In this document: one piece after another, positions 33,512 through 43,282 of the stretch
How the letters are laid out: the number at the start of each line of letters is the position of its first letter
Position numbering within the stretch: the stretch's first letter is position 1
Position numbers and translations under genes: made by a program
The notes under the pieces: generated by a model
Told to the model about the DNA's origin: nothing
What the model saw: the letters and a program-made list of their open reading frames with translations, nothing else
Database searches by the model: none
Assembly (NCBI RefSeq): GCF_042654525.1
Contig: NZ_JBHSGP010000013.1
Location: 62,001 to 126,000 of the forward strand
DNA: 64,000 nt
Direction: 5' to 3'
Source of the DNA: Geojedonia litorea
GTDB taxonomy: Bacteria > Bacteroidota > Bacteroidia > Flavobacteriales > Flavobacteriaceae

Positions 33512-34996
33512 TTATTTATTTAATATGAGTTCTAATTCCTTTTTCCAATTGTTATATGCTTTTATATAAGGTTCCTTATCTTTAAAAGGCATGAATGTCA
33601 TAACATGGTCATTATCCATAATTACCTTTCCGAAGGTTTTAAAATCGCCCTTGTGTAAATTTGCAGCTCGAGCTGCTCCTATAGCCCCAGTGGTGTTGTA
33701 AATTTCTATTTCTTGCTCGATTAAAGTAGCCACCGTGTTTGCAAAAATTACTGAACGGAATAAATTATCGTTTCCCGCACGAATTACGTTTGGTTTAATG
33801 CCATCTGATTTTAGAATTTCCATGCCATACACAAATGAAAAGGCGATACCTTCAAGCGCTGCACGACATATGTGCCCTTTGTGGTGATTGTTTAAGTTCA
33901 TATTAACGATTCGCGTACCAATCTCTTGATTGTTGAGCATACGTTCTGCACCATTACCAAACGGAATTAAACACACACCATCTGACCCTATTGGGATTTC
34001 TGAAGCCAAATTATTCATCTCTTCATAAGAGGATACCGCCAAATTATTAAGTAACCAGCGGTATTGAATGCCTGCGCCATTTATATTAAGTAGTTTGCCT
34101 ATACTTGGGTTCGATTTTGTGTAATTTACATGTGCAAAATTATTGACTCGGGTACTTTCTTTACCAGATAGATTATCGGTAACCGCATATACCACACCGG
34201 AGGTTCCACCTGTTGCAGCGACTTCTCCTGGGTTGAATACGTTTAATGATAAGGCATTATTTGGTTGATCACCAGCTCTGTAATAGATTGGTGTTCCTGC
34301 TGCTATACCAGTTTCGGCTTCACCTTTTTCACTCACCAGAGATTGCACTCCGAACGTATCAACAATATCTGGAACGAATGCTTTATCGATGCCATAATAT
34401 TCTAATAGGAAATCTGCAACTTTATCGTTTTTAAAGTCCCAAAAAACCCCTTCTGATAATCCTGAAATTGTGGTGTTTATTTTGTCTGAAAATTTATAAG
34501 CGATATAATCACCTGGAAGCATAAACTTATACATTTGGTTATAAATGTCAGGTTCATTTTCTTTAACCCACTTTAGTTTTGAAGCTGTAAAGTTTGCCGG
34601 AGAATTTAATAAATTTGAACTGCATTTTTCTGTACCAAGTTCATCAAAAGCTTTATGTCCAATTTGAACGGCTCTACTATCGCACCAAATGATACTTTTT
34701 CGTAATGGAATACCCTGTCTGTTTACAACAACTAAACCGTGCATTTGGTAAGAAATACCAATACCTTTAATTTGCGATCTACTTATGTTATATTTCTTTT
34801 TTAAAGACTTTATAGCATTACAGATATGTTTCCACCAATCGTTAGGATTTTGTTCTGCCCAACCATTTTTTATAGCGAGCATCGCCATTTCTTCTTTAGG
34901 TTCTTGTAGAACGCCTAAACTTTTACCAGATTTAACTTCTACTAATGCTGCTTTAATAGATGAACTTCCTATGTCTAATCCTAAGTAATAATTCAT
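33512..34996 (-). CDS. xylB: Xylulokinase (FGGY family)
   Basis: 494 residues; phosphorylates D-xylulose to xylulose-5-phosphate. N-terminal ATPase loop YYLGLDIGSSSIKAALVEV, then ISYQMHGLVVVNRQG and IIWCDSRAVQIG typical of xylulokinases, the catalytic Asp region RAGDQPNNALSLNV, the second phosphate loop AATGGTSGVVY, and the C-terminal FGGY signature region IRAGNDNLFRSVIFANTVA. It lies 143 bp upstream of xylA in the same direction, so the run is xylB-xylA-xylE. Confidence 0.92.
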   Translation of the reverse strand: MNYYLGLDIGSSSIKAALVEVKSGKSLGVLQEPKEEMAMLAIKNGWAEQNPNDWWKHICNAIKSLKKKYNISRSQIKGIGISYQMHGLVVVNRQGIPLRKSIIWCDSRAVQIGHKAFDELGTEKCSSNLLNSPANFTASKLKWVKENEPDIYNQMYKFMLPGDYIAYKFSDKINTTISGLSEGVFWDFKNDKVADFLLEYYGIDKAFVPDIVDTFGVQSLVSEKGEAETGIAAGTPIYYRAGDQPNNALSLNVFNPGEVAATGGTSGVVYAVTDNLSGKESTRVNNFAHVNYTKSNPSIGKLLNINGAGIQYRWLLNNLAVSSYEEMNNLASEIPIGSDGVCLIPFGNGAERMLNNQEIGTRIVNMNLNNHHKGHICRAALEGIAFSFVYGMEILKSDGIKPNVIRAGNDNLFRSVIFANTVATLIEQEIEIYNTTGAIGAARAANLHKGDFKTFGKVIMDNDHVMTFMPFKDKEPYIKAYNNWKKELELILNK

Positions 34997-35127
34997 TTTA
35001 GTGCATATCTTAAAAATAGTATATCTTCGTTTAAATACTTTTAATTACAAAATAATCTGTGGAAGTAGTAATAACAATAAGTTATGAGTTTATTTCAAAA
35101 ATCGTAATTTCAATAAAAAATCATCTA

Positions 35128-36534
35128 TTACTTTTGAAACTTTTTACTAAATATTAAGAATAGAATTCCACATAATAACCAAGCAGGAAGTGTTACAAAC
35201 GATAAGAACACATCGAACTGAACTGATATAAAATAGAACAATCCGAAACTAATTGCCCAAGCCCAAAACACAGATTTATTAAACGATAAATTAGCTGCTT
35301 CAGCATAATTTTTTACGATACCTGCCTTTTTATGGAAAAAGTGCTCAAATACAATAATGGCTCCAAAAGGTGCTAGTATAAATCCGTAAAGTGCTACGAA
35401 ACCTAAAAGTTTCATTGCAAAAGCAGGGAATAGTCCTGCTATAGTAGCGATCGTACCCGCTAAAATAGTCACTTTTGCGGTTGATAATTTTGGTAAAATC
35501 GCTTGGAATGCTAAACCTGCTCTATAAATTGTAGGATTAGCAGTTGTCCATCCCGCTAATACAACGGCAACAATACCAAATATACCAATCGCATTATTTG
35601 CTAATGGTCCAGGAGCAACAGGTGGTGCATCGCCATTAGTTAAAAATGCTTGAGCCTCTGGAGACTTTAAATAAACCGCATATAATAATGCTGCGGCTAT
35701 CCAGGCCATATAATGACCTACGTACATTCCTGCAGCAGTTGTCCATCCGGCATTGGGTTTTTTAGCAAATCTAAATACTGATAAATCAGACATCCCAACG
35801 TGCATCGCTGCATTAGCAAACCATGACCAAATAACTACATGCCAAAACGTAAATTTTATTTGTCCAGGAAAAGGCTCTCCACCTTCACCCCAAATATTCC
35901 AGAATTCAGAAAAACTATTAACATTTAATTGACCTAATGCAACTATACCTGCAGCAATAAAGGCCAAAACAATTACTGGAGACATCCAGTTGGCAGCTTT
36001 TGTAACAGTATCATAACCTCTTGCAGCTATGATTGAGATTACAGCCCCAATCAATATTACTATGATGACCCAAGTCATACCATTAGGCATGGTATCAGTT
36101 AATTTTGGCATAGGCATATCAAATGGAATCCCCACCGCAGTTGCTGAAACTGTTATCATGGCCCCTGCTAGGAAGCAAAATAACACACCATTTGCTAAAT
36201 TATATCCAGTTACTAATTTCTTACCACAAATTTTTTCTAATTGATAATAAAGGGTAAGTCTGTTTTTTACAGCTATTTCTGCTGTTAAAAAACGCCAGCT
36301 TAAAACAGCTAAAAGGTTTCCAAGTAATAAACCAATAATCAAATCAAATGCACTTACTCCTGCAGTTAAAAATAAAGGACCTATCATAAATTCTGTTCCT
36401 GCTGCGTGTTCTCCAGCATACATCCCAATAAAACTTTTCCATCCTTTTAATTTTGATGTTGGTACTGGAGTTCTTTCAAATTCTCCTCCTGCAATTTCTT
36501 CAATAATATCCTCTTCAATACTTATTTGGCTCAT
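35128..36534 (-). CDS. NCS1-type permease (cytosine/purine permease family), candidate rhamnose-pathway transporter
   Basis: 468 residues with about 12 hydrophobic helices. GWKSFIGMYAGEHAAGTEFMIGPLF at the N-terminus and the ISIIAARGYDTVTKAANWMSP helix follow the nucleobase-cation-symport-1 layout. NCS1 proteins usually carry nucleobases, allantoin or hydantoins. Here the gene sits between xylose and rhamnose genes. It has its own promoter carrying the same motif, at the same distance, as the rhamnose aldolase promoter (see 36608-36657). No other obvious rhamnose transporter is in the cluster, so I infer rhamnose or a rhamnose breakdown product as cargo; this is not proven. Confidence 0.8.
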   Translation of the reverse strand: MSQISIEEDIIEEIAGGEFERTPVPTSKLKGWKSFIGMYAGEHAAGTEFMIGPLFLTAGVSAFDLIIGLLLGNLLAVLSWRFLTAEIAVKNRLTLYYQLEKICGKKLVTGYNLANGVLFCFLAGAMITVSATAVGIPFDMPMPKLTDTMPNGMTWVIIVILIGAVISIIAARGYDTVTKAANWMSPVIVLAFIAAGIVALGQLNVNSFSEFWNIWGEGGEPFPGQIKFTFWHVVIWSWFANAAMHVGMSDLSVFRFAKKPNAGWTTAAGMYVGHYMAWIAAALLYAVYLKSPEAQAFLTNGDAPPVAPGPLANNAIGIFGIVAVVLAGWTTANPTIYRAGLAFQAILPKLSTAKVTILAGTIATIAGLFPAFAMKLLGFVALYGFILAPFGAIIVFEHFFHKKAGIVKNYAEAANLSFNKSVFWAWAISFGLFYFISVQFDVFLSFVTLPAWLLCGILFLIFSKKFQK

Positions 36535-36607
36535 ATAGTTAGTTATTATGATTATTGGTAACCCTAATTTAATTCAAAAAGTTAAGTTAAATTTTCAATG
36601 ATTAAAT

Positions 36608-36657
36608 CAAAAATATGGTCTCACCCTAACAATTCCGTCCTGTACTGTCTGGTAGAA
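36608..36657 (-). promoter_or_regulatory. Permease promoter with upstream regulator motif
   Basis: On the minus strand a perfect -7 box TATTTTTG lies at 36608-36615. The motif TTCTACCAGACAGTACAGGA occupies 36638-36657, ending 22 bp before the box. The rhamnose aldolase promoter has TTTAGCAGTATAGTACAGGA at the same 22-bp distance. Confidence 0.55.
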
Positions 36658-37800
36658 CTACTTAATTAGATGATTAGGAAAATCGGTTGTTTTTTCACAG
36701 CATAACTGCTCCATAACTTGCTGTAATTCTGTCTTTAGCAATGATATTGTATGATTTCCTCCTTTTTTTCCAAGTGCGGATACACCATACATGAACGATC
36801 TCCCCATAAAGGTAAACTTAGCTCCGCTTGCCATAGCTCTTGCAACATCGGGTCCTGAACGAATACCACTGTCCATCATTACTTCAATTTTATCACCATA
36901 TTTTTCTGCAATTATTGAAAGAGGCTTTACAGTTGATTGTCCTGCATCTAATTGTCGGCCACCATGATTAGATACTATTATACCATCTATTCCAAGTCGT
37001 ATGGCTTCTTCTGTGTCATATTCTGAAGCCACACCTTTTAAAACTAATTTCCCTTCCCACATGTCTCGAATAGGCTTTATTTTTTCTTCATTCAATCTCC
37101 CACTAAACGTTTGATCCATAAACTTACCCAATTGCTTTAAATCTAATCCTTTAGGCATGTAAGGTTTTAAAGTTGCAAAATTTGGCTGTCCATATTTTAA
37201 TGTTTCCAGCGCCCAATGAGGTCTGCCGAATATTTGTAAAATATTACTCAATGTCATTTTAGGCGGCATTGCTAAACCATTTCTAATATCTCTAGGTCTA
37301 AATCCAAAAGTAGGCACATCACACAGAATAACTAATACCGGGCATTCTGCAGCTGCAGCTCTATTAATGATTTCATTGCGTAATATATCTTCAGTGGGAT
37401 GGTATAACTGAAACCATGCTTTACCTTCGGTTAATTCACTGGCACGCTCTATACTTGTTGTAGTTACTGTACTTAATATAAAAGGAATATTATGTTCAAA
37501 TGCCGCTTTAGCTAAAATTTCTGGTGAATTAGGCCACATTAATCCTTGTAAGCCAACTGGAGCAATTCCAAATGGTGCGTCATACTCAACACCAAATAGC
37601 GTTGTTTTTAGTGAAGAGCCGTGATGTTTTCTTAAATAATTTGGTTTTAACTGTACTTCTCTTAATTCTGATGTATTTCTAGTCAAATTTACATCTTCAT
37701 TACACCCACCATCTAAATATTCAAAAGCAAACTTCGGAATCTTTTTTTGAGCTTTTGTTCTTAAATCGTCAATTGAAGGATATCTGGTGTCAAATTTCAT
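36658..37800 (-). CDS. lldD: FMN-dependent L-lactate dehydrogenase / alpha-hydroxy-acid oxidase
   Basis: 380 residues with the (S)-2-hydroxy-acid oxidase TIM barrel: FEYLDGGCNEDVNLTRN at the N-terminus, FGIAPVGLQGLMWP, then FILSTVTTTSIE, the catalytic signature IVSNHGGRQLDAGQ with the base His, and EVMMDSGIRSGPDVARAMASGA for FMN phosphate binding. It oxidises L-lactate to pyruvate at the membrane. The neighbouring bifunctional aldolase/dehydrogenase would make L-lactate from rhamnose-derived lactaldehyde, so this gene completes the route to pyruvate. It follows the rhamnulokinase gene by 93 bp. Confidence 0.9.
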   Translation of the reverse strand: MKFDTRYPSIDDLRTKAQKKIPKFAFEYLDGGCNEDVNLTRNTSELREVQLKPNYLRKHHGSSLKTTLFGVEYDAPFGIAPVGLQGLMWPNSPEILAKAAFEHNIPFILSTVTTTSIERASELTEGKAWFQLYHPTEDILRNEIINRAAAAECPVLVILCDVPTFGFRPRDIRNGLAMPPKMTLSNILQIFGRPHWALETLKYGQPNFATLKPYMPKGLDLKQLGKFMDQTFSGRLNEEKIKPIRDMWEGKLVLKGVASEYDTEEAIRLGIDGIIVSNHGGRQLDAGQSTVKPLSIIAEKYGDKIEVMMDSGIRSGPDVARAMASGAKFTFMGRSFMYGVSALGKKGGNHTISLLKTELQQVMEQLCCEKTTDFPNHLIK

Positions 37801-37893
37801 AACAATAGTATTTTTACGATAGCTTTTTTTTAAGAAATATAGTAATTAGTAAAAACTACCATTTAATCATTCTCAATTTTTCAATTGTATATT

Positions 37894-39270
37894 TTATCCA
37901 CTAATAATAAATGGGACATGTTTCTTAAGTGCATAATTTCTTTTCAAAAATTTTGAATTAAGTTTTGTGTCAGATATTGAAATTGCAGCACCTAAAGCAG
38001 AACCTAATGATGCACTTGTAGTTCTTAATTTTTTATCTCTAAAGTGATGTGATAATAATTTAATATAAACATCATTATCGCTAAACCCTCCATCAACATA
38101 AAGTCTTGTAATCTCATCCTCTCCCATAGCTTTTTTTATACATTTTATTTGCAATAAGACTAGCTCTATCATTAAATGATGATATGCATGCTCAAATTTG
38201 TGATACGATATATGGGTGCGCTCAGGCATATCCTTATCTTCTATGCTATCCCATTTAAAACAATAATTAAAATCTTGAATAATTTCAAAATAAGTATCAT
38301 AATCAAAATTAACTGTACGATGGTAATCCTTATCTACATTAAATAATTTATTTAGTTTGTCAACCTGTATTTTATACTCATTTCCTAGAAAAATTCGTGA
38401 TGCTTTTACTGGCTTTCCATTTATCCTCAAATAGTTTATTGCATTCTTATCATTCATGTCTTTAGAAATAGGTTTTTTTGTAAAGGGATTAAAAGCTATA
38501 CTCCAAGTGCCGGTAGAAATAAGCACAAATTTCTTCTTAATACTTCTTACATATGGTAGTAATGCTGCTGAACTATCATGAATACCGACTCCAATTTTTA
38601 TACGATTTCCATTATAATTCATATTTATACTTGTTTCGGTTGAAACAATAGGAGGCAAAATTTTATCAATACCTTCTTTATAAACCCAAGTATGATAATC
38701 CTTTTTTCTATAATCCCATAAGGCAGTGTGACAACCAATACTTGTATATTCACTTATAGGAATTCCAGTAAATATGTAACTTAAATATTGTGGTAAGTGT
38801 AAGGAATATTTTATTTTACTATAAACCTCTGGTTTAGATTTTTTTATCCAATACAGTTGAAGACCAGAATTTAACATACTTAAATCTGCACATCCTGTTG
38901 TTTTTAAAAATTTTTCCTTTGGACCGTACTCTTTAAAAAAGGAGTCAATGATTTTTTTATCTAAAGTCTTTGTGTAGTTATAAAGTGGCGTAACTGGATT
39001 TCCATTTTCATCTATATGAACTAAACTTGCCCCATAAGTTGAAAAGTTAATGGCTTTTACCGCGTACTCTTTGGCTTCAAGAATTCGGTTAAAAACATCT
39101 TTCAACCATTTATGCAAAGCTTGAAGGTTTTCAGTTGGGTGTCCATCCTCATCAACTACTTCATCAAAGGCAATATATTCTTTATGAACTTCTTTAAAAT
39201 CCTTATCAAATAAAAAAAACTTTTTGTTAGTCTTACCAATATCAAAAACAGCAGTTACTTTTTGTTTCAT
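37894..39270 (-). CDS. FGGY-family kinase, probable rhamnulokinase
   Basis: 458 residues; N-terminal KVTAVFDIGKTNKKFFLFDKD phosphate loop, FSTYGASLVHID, a mid-region STGTWSIAFNPFTKKP and IYVDGGFSDNDVYIKLLSHHF in the C-terminal domain. The FDIGKTNKK start is typical of the sugar-acid/rhamnulose kinase branch used by Bacteroidetes and differs from E. coli RhaB. It lies 10 bp downstream of the rhamnose isomerase gene and is best read as L-rhamnulose kinase. Fuculose or another ketose cannot be excluded from sequence alone. Confidence 0.82.
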   Translation of the reverse strand: MKQKVTAVFDIGKTNKKFFLFDKDFKEVHKEYIAFDEVVDEDGHPTENLQALHKWLKDVFNRILEAKEYAVKAINFSTYGASLVHIDENGNPVTPLYNYTKTLDKKIIDSFFKEYGPKEKFLKTTGCADLSMLNSGLQLYWIKKSKPEVYSKIKYSLHLPQYLSYIFTGIPISEYTSIGCHTALWDYRKKDYHTWVYKEGIDKILPPIVSTETSINMNYNGNRIKIGVGIHDSSAALLPYVRSIKKKFVLISTGTWSIAFNPFTKKPISKDMNDKNAINYLRINGKPVKASRIFLGNEYKIQVDKLNKLFNVDKDYHRTVNFDYDTYFEIIQDFNYCFKWDSIEDKDMPERTHISYHKFEHAYHHLMIELVLLQIKCIKKAMGEDEITRLYVDGGFSDNDVYIKLLSHHFRDKKLRTTSASLGSALGAAISISDTKLNSKFLKRNYALKKHVPFIISG

Positions 39271-39280
39271 ACTACATAAT

Positions 39281-40561
39281 TTACAATCCTGTAGCTACAG
39301 TGTTTTTACCTCTTTCTTTAATTAATTGGCCTCTAATATCTAATGTTCTGTACGTGTTTAAGGGACTTATAGCACCTCCACTGTTTAATCTGGCATTTTC
39401 TAATAATGGTCTAACATCGGTTCTGTAAGCGCCTTGAATAATTTCTTGACACTTTACAACATCATTATTTAATTGAGCAGCTTTTAATTCATCTTGATTA
39501 ACAAGTAATGCTTTAGCATATGCTTCTTGAATAGCTTCTAGGGATTGTATTAGATCTTCTAAAGGATCTTTAACATTATGGCTAGCATCAATCATCCACG
39601 CTAAATCTGGATTTTGTGGATTATTTGCCATACCATAAACCAATTCATTAAAGATTAAAAATAGAGCGTATGGTTTAATACTTCCTACGGTCAAATCATC
39701 ATCACCATATTTGCTATCGTTAAAATGAAATCCACCTAATTTACCTTTTAATTGTAAAATTGAAACAATTTGCTCAATATTACTATTTGGTAAATGGTGT
39801 CCTAAATCTACTAAGGTATATGCTTTGTCTCCACAACCATTAGCTAGCATTAATGAGGCGCCCCAATCTTGTATTACTGTACTATAAAAATTAGGTTCAT
39901 ACGGTTTGTATTCAACCAACATTTTCCAATCATCTGGAAGACCTTTATAGATATCTATCAAGCTATCTTGCGTGTTTTGAAATGCGGTTTGAAAGTTATT
40001 TTGTCCTGGAAAACAAGATCCATCAGCCAACCAAACCGTTAGAGCTTTAGACCCTAATTTATCACCAATTTTAATAACCTCTAAATTGTGTTGTATAGCT
40101 TGTTCTCTAACAGCTTTACTTGTATTACTTAAAGATCCATATTTATAGGTTTCCTTTGCGTTTTTTTGATCTTGAAACGTATTTGAATTTACAGCATCAA
40201 ATTTTATGTTTAATATATTTGCTTGTTCTTTAATTGCATTGTAATCAGAAGGTATATCCCAAGGAATATGTAAAGATACTCCACCTGCTGTTTGGGTTAA
40301 ACTATGAAGAACACCAATATCTTCAATTTTTTGCTCAAGACTTGAAGGTTCTCCAAAAAAAGAAAAGCGTCCGAAACGAGTTCCACCAGCACCTAATGCC
40401 CAACTTGGAATAGCTACCTGAAAATCGGCCAACATAGTTAATATACTATTAACATCATGGCCTTGCTTATTTAATTTATGAGATAAAAAATCAAAATTTT
40501 CTTTATGATTCTCTATTTCTGATTTATTGCAACCTAATATTTGATCTTTTTGTATTTTCAT
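39281..40561 (-). CDS. rhaI: L-rhamnose isomerase (RhaI type)
   Basis: 426 residues from MKIQKDQILGCNKSEIENHK; the upstream ATG at 40594 would add 11 residues of poor quality. The barrel carries the metal-binding text typical of the Pseudomonas-type rhamnose isomerases, which differ from E. coli RhaA: FQVAIPSWALGAGGTRFGRF, VEYKPYEPNFYSTVIQDWG, LVDLGHHLPNSNIEQIV, FHFNDSKYGDDDLTVGSI and MIDASHNVKDPLEDLIQS. It converts L-rhamnose to L-rhamnulose. It lies between the aldolase/dehydrogenase gene and the kinase gene in one leftward operon. Confidence 0.92.
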   Translation of the reverse strand: MKIQKDQILGCNKSEIENHKENFDFLSHKLNKQGHDVNSILTMLADFQVAIPSWALGAGGTRFGRFSFFGEPSSLEQKIEDIGVLHSLTQTAGGVSLHIPWDIPSDYNAIKEQANILNIKFDAVNSNTFQDQKNAKETYKYGSLSNTSKAVREQAIQHNLEVIKIGDKLGSKALTVWLADGSCFPGQNNFQTAFQNTQDSLIDIYKGLPDDWKMLVEYKPYEPNFYSTVIQDWGASLMLANGCGDKAYTLVDLGHHLPNSNIEQIVSILQLKGKLGGFHFNDSKYGDDDLTVGSIKPYALFLIFNELVYGMANNPQNPDLAWMIDASHNVKDPLEDLIQSLEAIQEAYAKALLVNQDELKAAQLNNDVVKCQEIIQGAYRTDVRPLLENARLNSGGAISPLNTYRTLDIRGQLIKERGKNTVATGL

Positions 40562-40656
40562 GATAAATTTCTCCAAATGCAAAGAAACTTCCATAAACCA
40601 TAATTTCTATGGAAGTTTTCTTCTACTAAACTAACTAATAATACCAAATAATTCTA

Positions 40657-42762
40657 TTATCTTACAAATGCATTAGCCATACCGCCATCAACATTTATAA
40701 TATTTCCTGTTGACTTATCGAGTATACCTACGAATGAAAATACACCATTCGCAATATCTTCTGGAGTGATGATTTCATGTAATAAATTCCTTTTTGCATA
40801 AAATACGGGTAATTCTTCAACTGTAATACCATTAGCTTTTGCTCTTCCTTCAGCCCAAGCACCTTCCCATATTTTACTACCTACAATAACACCATCTGGG
40901 TTAACGGTATTTACTCTTACTTTGTCTTTAGCTAATTCGGCAGCTAACAAACGTACCATATGTTGTTGCGCCGCTTTTGCTGTTCCGTAAGCTACATTAT
41001 TAGGTCCTGCTACTAAACCATTTTTACTTGCAATGGCTATATAATCACCTCCTAATCTTTGTTTGCGAATAATTGCTGCAAATTGTTTTGCTAAATCGAA
41101 CTGCCCTTTAACTAATATATTCTGTAATATATTCCAGTCTTTATCTGTTGTGTCTTCTAATGGTTTTGAAATGGCCAATCCTGCACTGTGTACAATAATA
41201 TCAACTCCTCCAAATTCAAGAATTGCTTTCTTGTAGGCACTCTCAATGGATGCAGTACTTGTTACATCACAAACGGCATAAGTAGACACATCTCTTTTGT
41301 ATGTTGCATTAGCTTCTATTAAAGCTTCTTCATTAATATCTGTTAAAACTACATTGGCTCCTTCTGCCGCCAGTTTATCAGCAATTGCTTTACCAATTCC
41401 TCCACCTGCTCCAGTAACAAAAGCTACCTTTCTAGACAATGGCTTTTCTTTTGGCATACGTTGTAACTTTGCCTCTTCTAATAACCAATATTCAATATCA
41501 AAAGCCTCCTGTCTCGGTAATGATGTGTATGCAGAAATTGCTTCAGCACCTCGCATAACGTTAATGGCATTTATATAAAATTCGCTTGCGACACGTGTAG
41601 TTTGCTTGTCTTTTGAAAAACTAAACATACCAACTCCTGGATAAATAATAATGACAGGGTTTGCATCACGAATGGATGGACTATTAACTTTTTTACATGT
41701 GTTATAATAATCTATATATTCTTGACGATAGGCTTCAAATGCTGGCTCTAATTTCTTTAAAATAGCATCAGCGTCTGATAAATCTTCATTTTTATCTAAT
41801 TTTAATACTAGAGGTTGAATTTTGGTTCTTAAGAAATGATCTGGACAAGATGTACCCATAGGTGCCAATCTTTCTAAATCATTACTATTTATGTATTCCA
41901 TAACAACGTCGGTGTCTGAAAAATGACCAATCATGCGTTTTTCAGAAGAACATAAGCCTCTTAATAATGGCATTAACTGCGTTGCTTTTTCTAAACGTTT
42001 TTCTTTTGGTAAACTTTCAACTTTTTGACCACCAAAAATAGATCCTCTTTCTTTGATTTTTTTGGCAATATACTTCGATGCCATTTCAATAACCTCTAGA
42101 CTGTTGATATAACACTCATAAGAAGTGTCACCCCACGTAAATAAACCGTGACTTCCTAACACAATACCGCGTATACCTGGGTTATCAGCTAAACATTTTT
42201 CTAATTGTAACCCCAAATCGAAACCTGGCTTTTGCCAAGGCACCCATCCCATAGTATCTCCCCAAATTTCTTTTGTAACTAGTTCACTATCTTTGGCCGC
42301 AGCTACTGCAATTAATGCATCTGGGTGTAAATGATCTATATGTGCAAACGGTAACAGTCCGTGTAAGGGTGTATCAATAGAAGGTGCTTTACTATTTAAA
42401 TCATAAATACAATGGTTAAAAAGCCCAACCATTCTATCCTCATCATGTAGCCCTTGATACACATTTTTTAAGTCTCTCAACCTTTTTGTATATAAACCCG
42501 CTATTCCAGAACGTGTTAAAGTACCAATATCCCCACCAGAACCTTTCACCCACATTACTTCAACCTCTTCGTTGGTTAAAGGGTCTGTTTCTATAGTTTT
42601 ACAACTTGTATTACCCCCACCATAATTTGTAATTCTTAAATCTGCTCCTAAAATATTTGAACGATATAGAAATAATTCAACTTGATTGTCACCTAAGCTA
42701 TCTGCTTTTTTATCATCCCAAAGATAATCTACGTATTTAAAATTTCTGGTTATGTTATCCAT
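40657..42762 (-). CDS. Fused rhamnulose-1-phosphate aldolase / L-lactaldehyde dehydrogenase
   Basis: 701 residues from MDNITRNFKYVDYLWDDKKA; the earlier ATG at 42792 lies upstream of the predicted -7 box and is unlikely. The first about 430 residues are a class II aldolase with zinc-ligand His residues in PFAHIDHLHPDALIA and GSHGLFTWGDTSYECY. From about residue 445 to the end there is a short-chain dehydrogenase: VAFVTGAGGGIGKAIADKLA (NAD loop) and the catalytic VAYGTAKAAQ (YxxxK). The fusion cleaves rhamnulose-1-phosphate into dihydroxyacetone phosphate and L-lactaldehyde and oxidises the latter to L-lactate. It is the lead gene of the rhamnose operon, divergent from the GntR regulators. Confidence 0.92.
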   Translation of the reverse strand: MDNITRNFKYVDYLWDDKKADSLGDNQVELFLYRSNILGADLRITNYGGGNTSCKTIETDPLTNEEVEVMWVKGSGGDIGTLTRSGIAGLYTKRLRDLKNVYQGLHDEDRMVGLFNHCIYDLNSKAPSIDTPLHGLLPFAHIDHLHPDALIAVAAAKDSELVTKEIWGDTMGWVPWQKPGFDLGLQLEKCLADNPGIRGIVLGSHGLFTWGDTSYECYINSLEVIEMASKYIAKKIKERGSIFGGQKVESLPKEKRLEKATQLMPLLRGLCSSEKRMIGHFSDTDVVMEYINSNDLERLAPMGTSCPDHFLRTKIQPLVLKLDKNEDLSDADAILKKLEPAFEAYRQEYIDYYNTCKKVNSPSIRDANPVIIIYPGVGMFSFSKDKQTTRVASEFYINAINVMRGAEAISAYTSLPRQEAFDIEYWLLEEAKLQRMPKEKPLSRKVAFVTGAGGGIGKAIADKLAAEGANVVLTDINEEALIEANATYKRDVSTYAVCDVTSTASIESAYKKAILEFGGVDIIVHSAGLAISKPLEDTTDKDWNILQNILVKGQFDLAKQFAAIIRKQRLGGDYIAIASKNGLVAGPNNVAYGTAKAAQQHMVRLLAAELAKDKVRVNTVNPDGVIVGSKIWEGAWAEGRAKANGITVEELPVFYAKRNLLHEIITPEDIANGVFSFVGILDKSTGNIINVDGGMANAFVR

Positions 42763-42789
42763 ATTTCTGTTTAAAATAATTATTAATAC

Positions 42790-42840
42790 CAAAATTAAGT
42801 AAGGGATAAATATTCTCTATCCTGTACTATACTGCTAAAT
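42790..42840 (-). promoter_or_regulatory. Rhamnose operon promoter with regulator motif
   Basis: On the minus strand a perfect -7 box TAATTTTG lies at 42790-42797. The motif TTTAGCAGTATAGTACAGGA occupies 42820-42839, ending 22 bp before the box, exactly as at the permease gene. Half of the motif forms TCCTGTAnTATAC, close to a palindrome TCCTGTA-n-TACAGGA. The remainder of the 490-bp intergenic region (42763-43282) contains only AT-rich text besides the site at 43236-43250. Confidence 0.55.
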
Positions 42841-43235
42841 CTGATATTGCTTTTAAAAATAGAAATTTTATTAAGTTCTATTGAAATATATTATTGTTAA
42901 TCAAATACTTATTACCCTTATTATTACTATTTTTATACTACAAATAAGACTTTAAATTAAAGCATTATGACAGATAATTTATTATAAATGATAATAAGAT
43001 TTGAATACTCGTCGAATGGACTTGTAATAGTATTTCTAAATGACTGAATATCAATATAGCTAATAATGAAGTTATATAGCTTTATTATTAGATGTTTTTA
43101 TTAGTTCTGGCGAAATAAACATACAGAGTGGAGCACTAAAAAAATCAAATATTAATACAAATGAGATATTTACATTTAGCCCTTCGAGTCTTAAGGTAAG
43201 TTGCCTTCTTTTAAGGACGCCATCCAGTAGCATTT

Positions 43236-43250
43236 CTTACTATACAGGAT
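43236..43250 (+). promoter_or_regulatory. Regulator motif upstream of the first GntR gene
   Basis: TTACTATACAGGATA carries the other half-site (TATACAGGA) and shares TACTATAC with the site at 42820-42840. It ends 32 bp before the regulator's ATG, which suits autoregulation. No perfect -7 box follows; TAAATTTA at 43267-43274 is the nearest. Confidence 0.4.
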
Positions 43251-43282
43251 AAAGTAAAGCAAGTGATAAATTTATTAAAATT

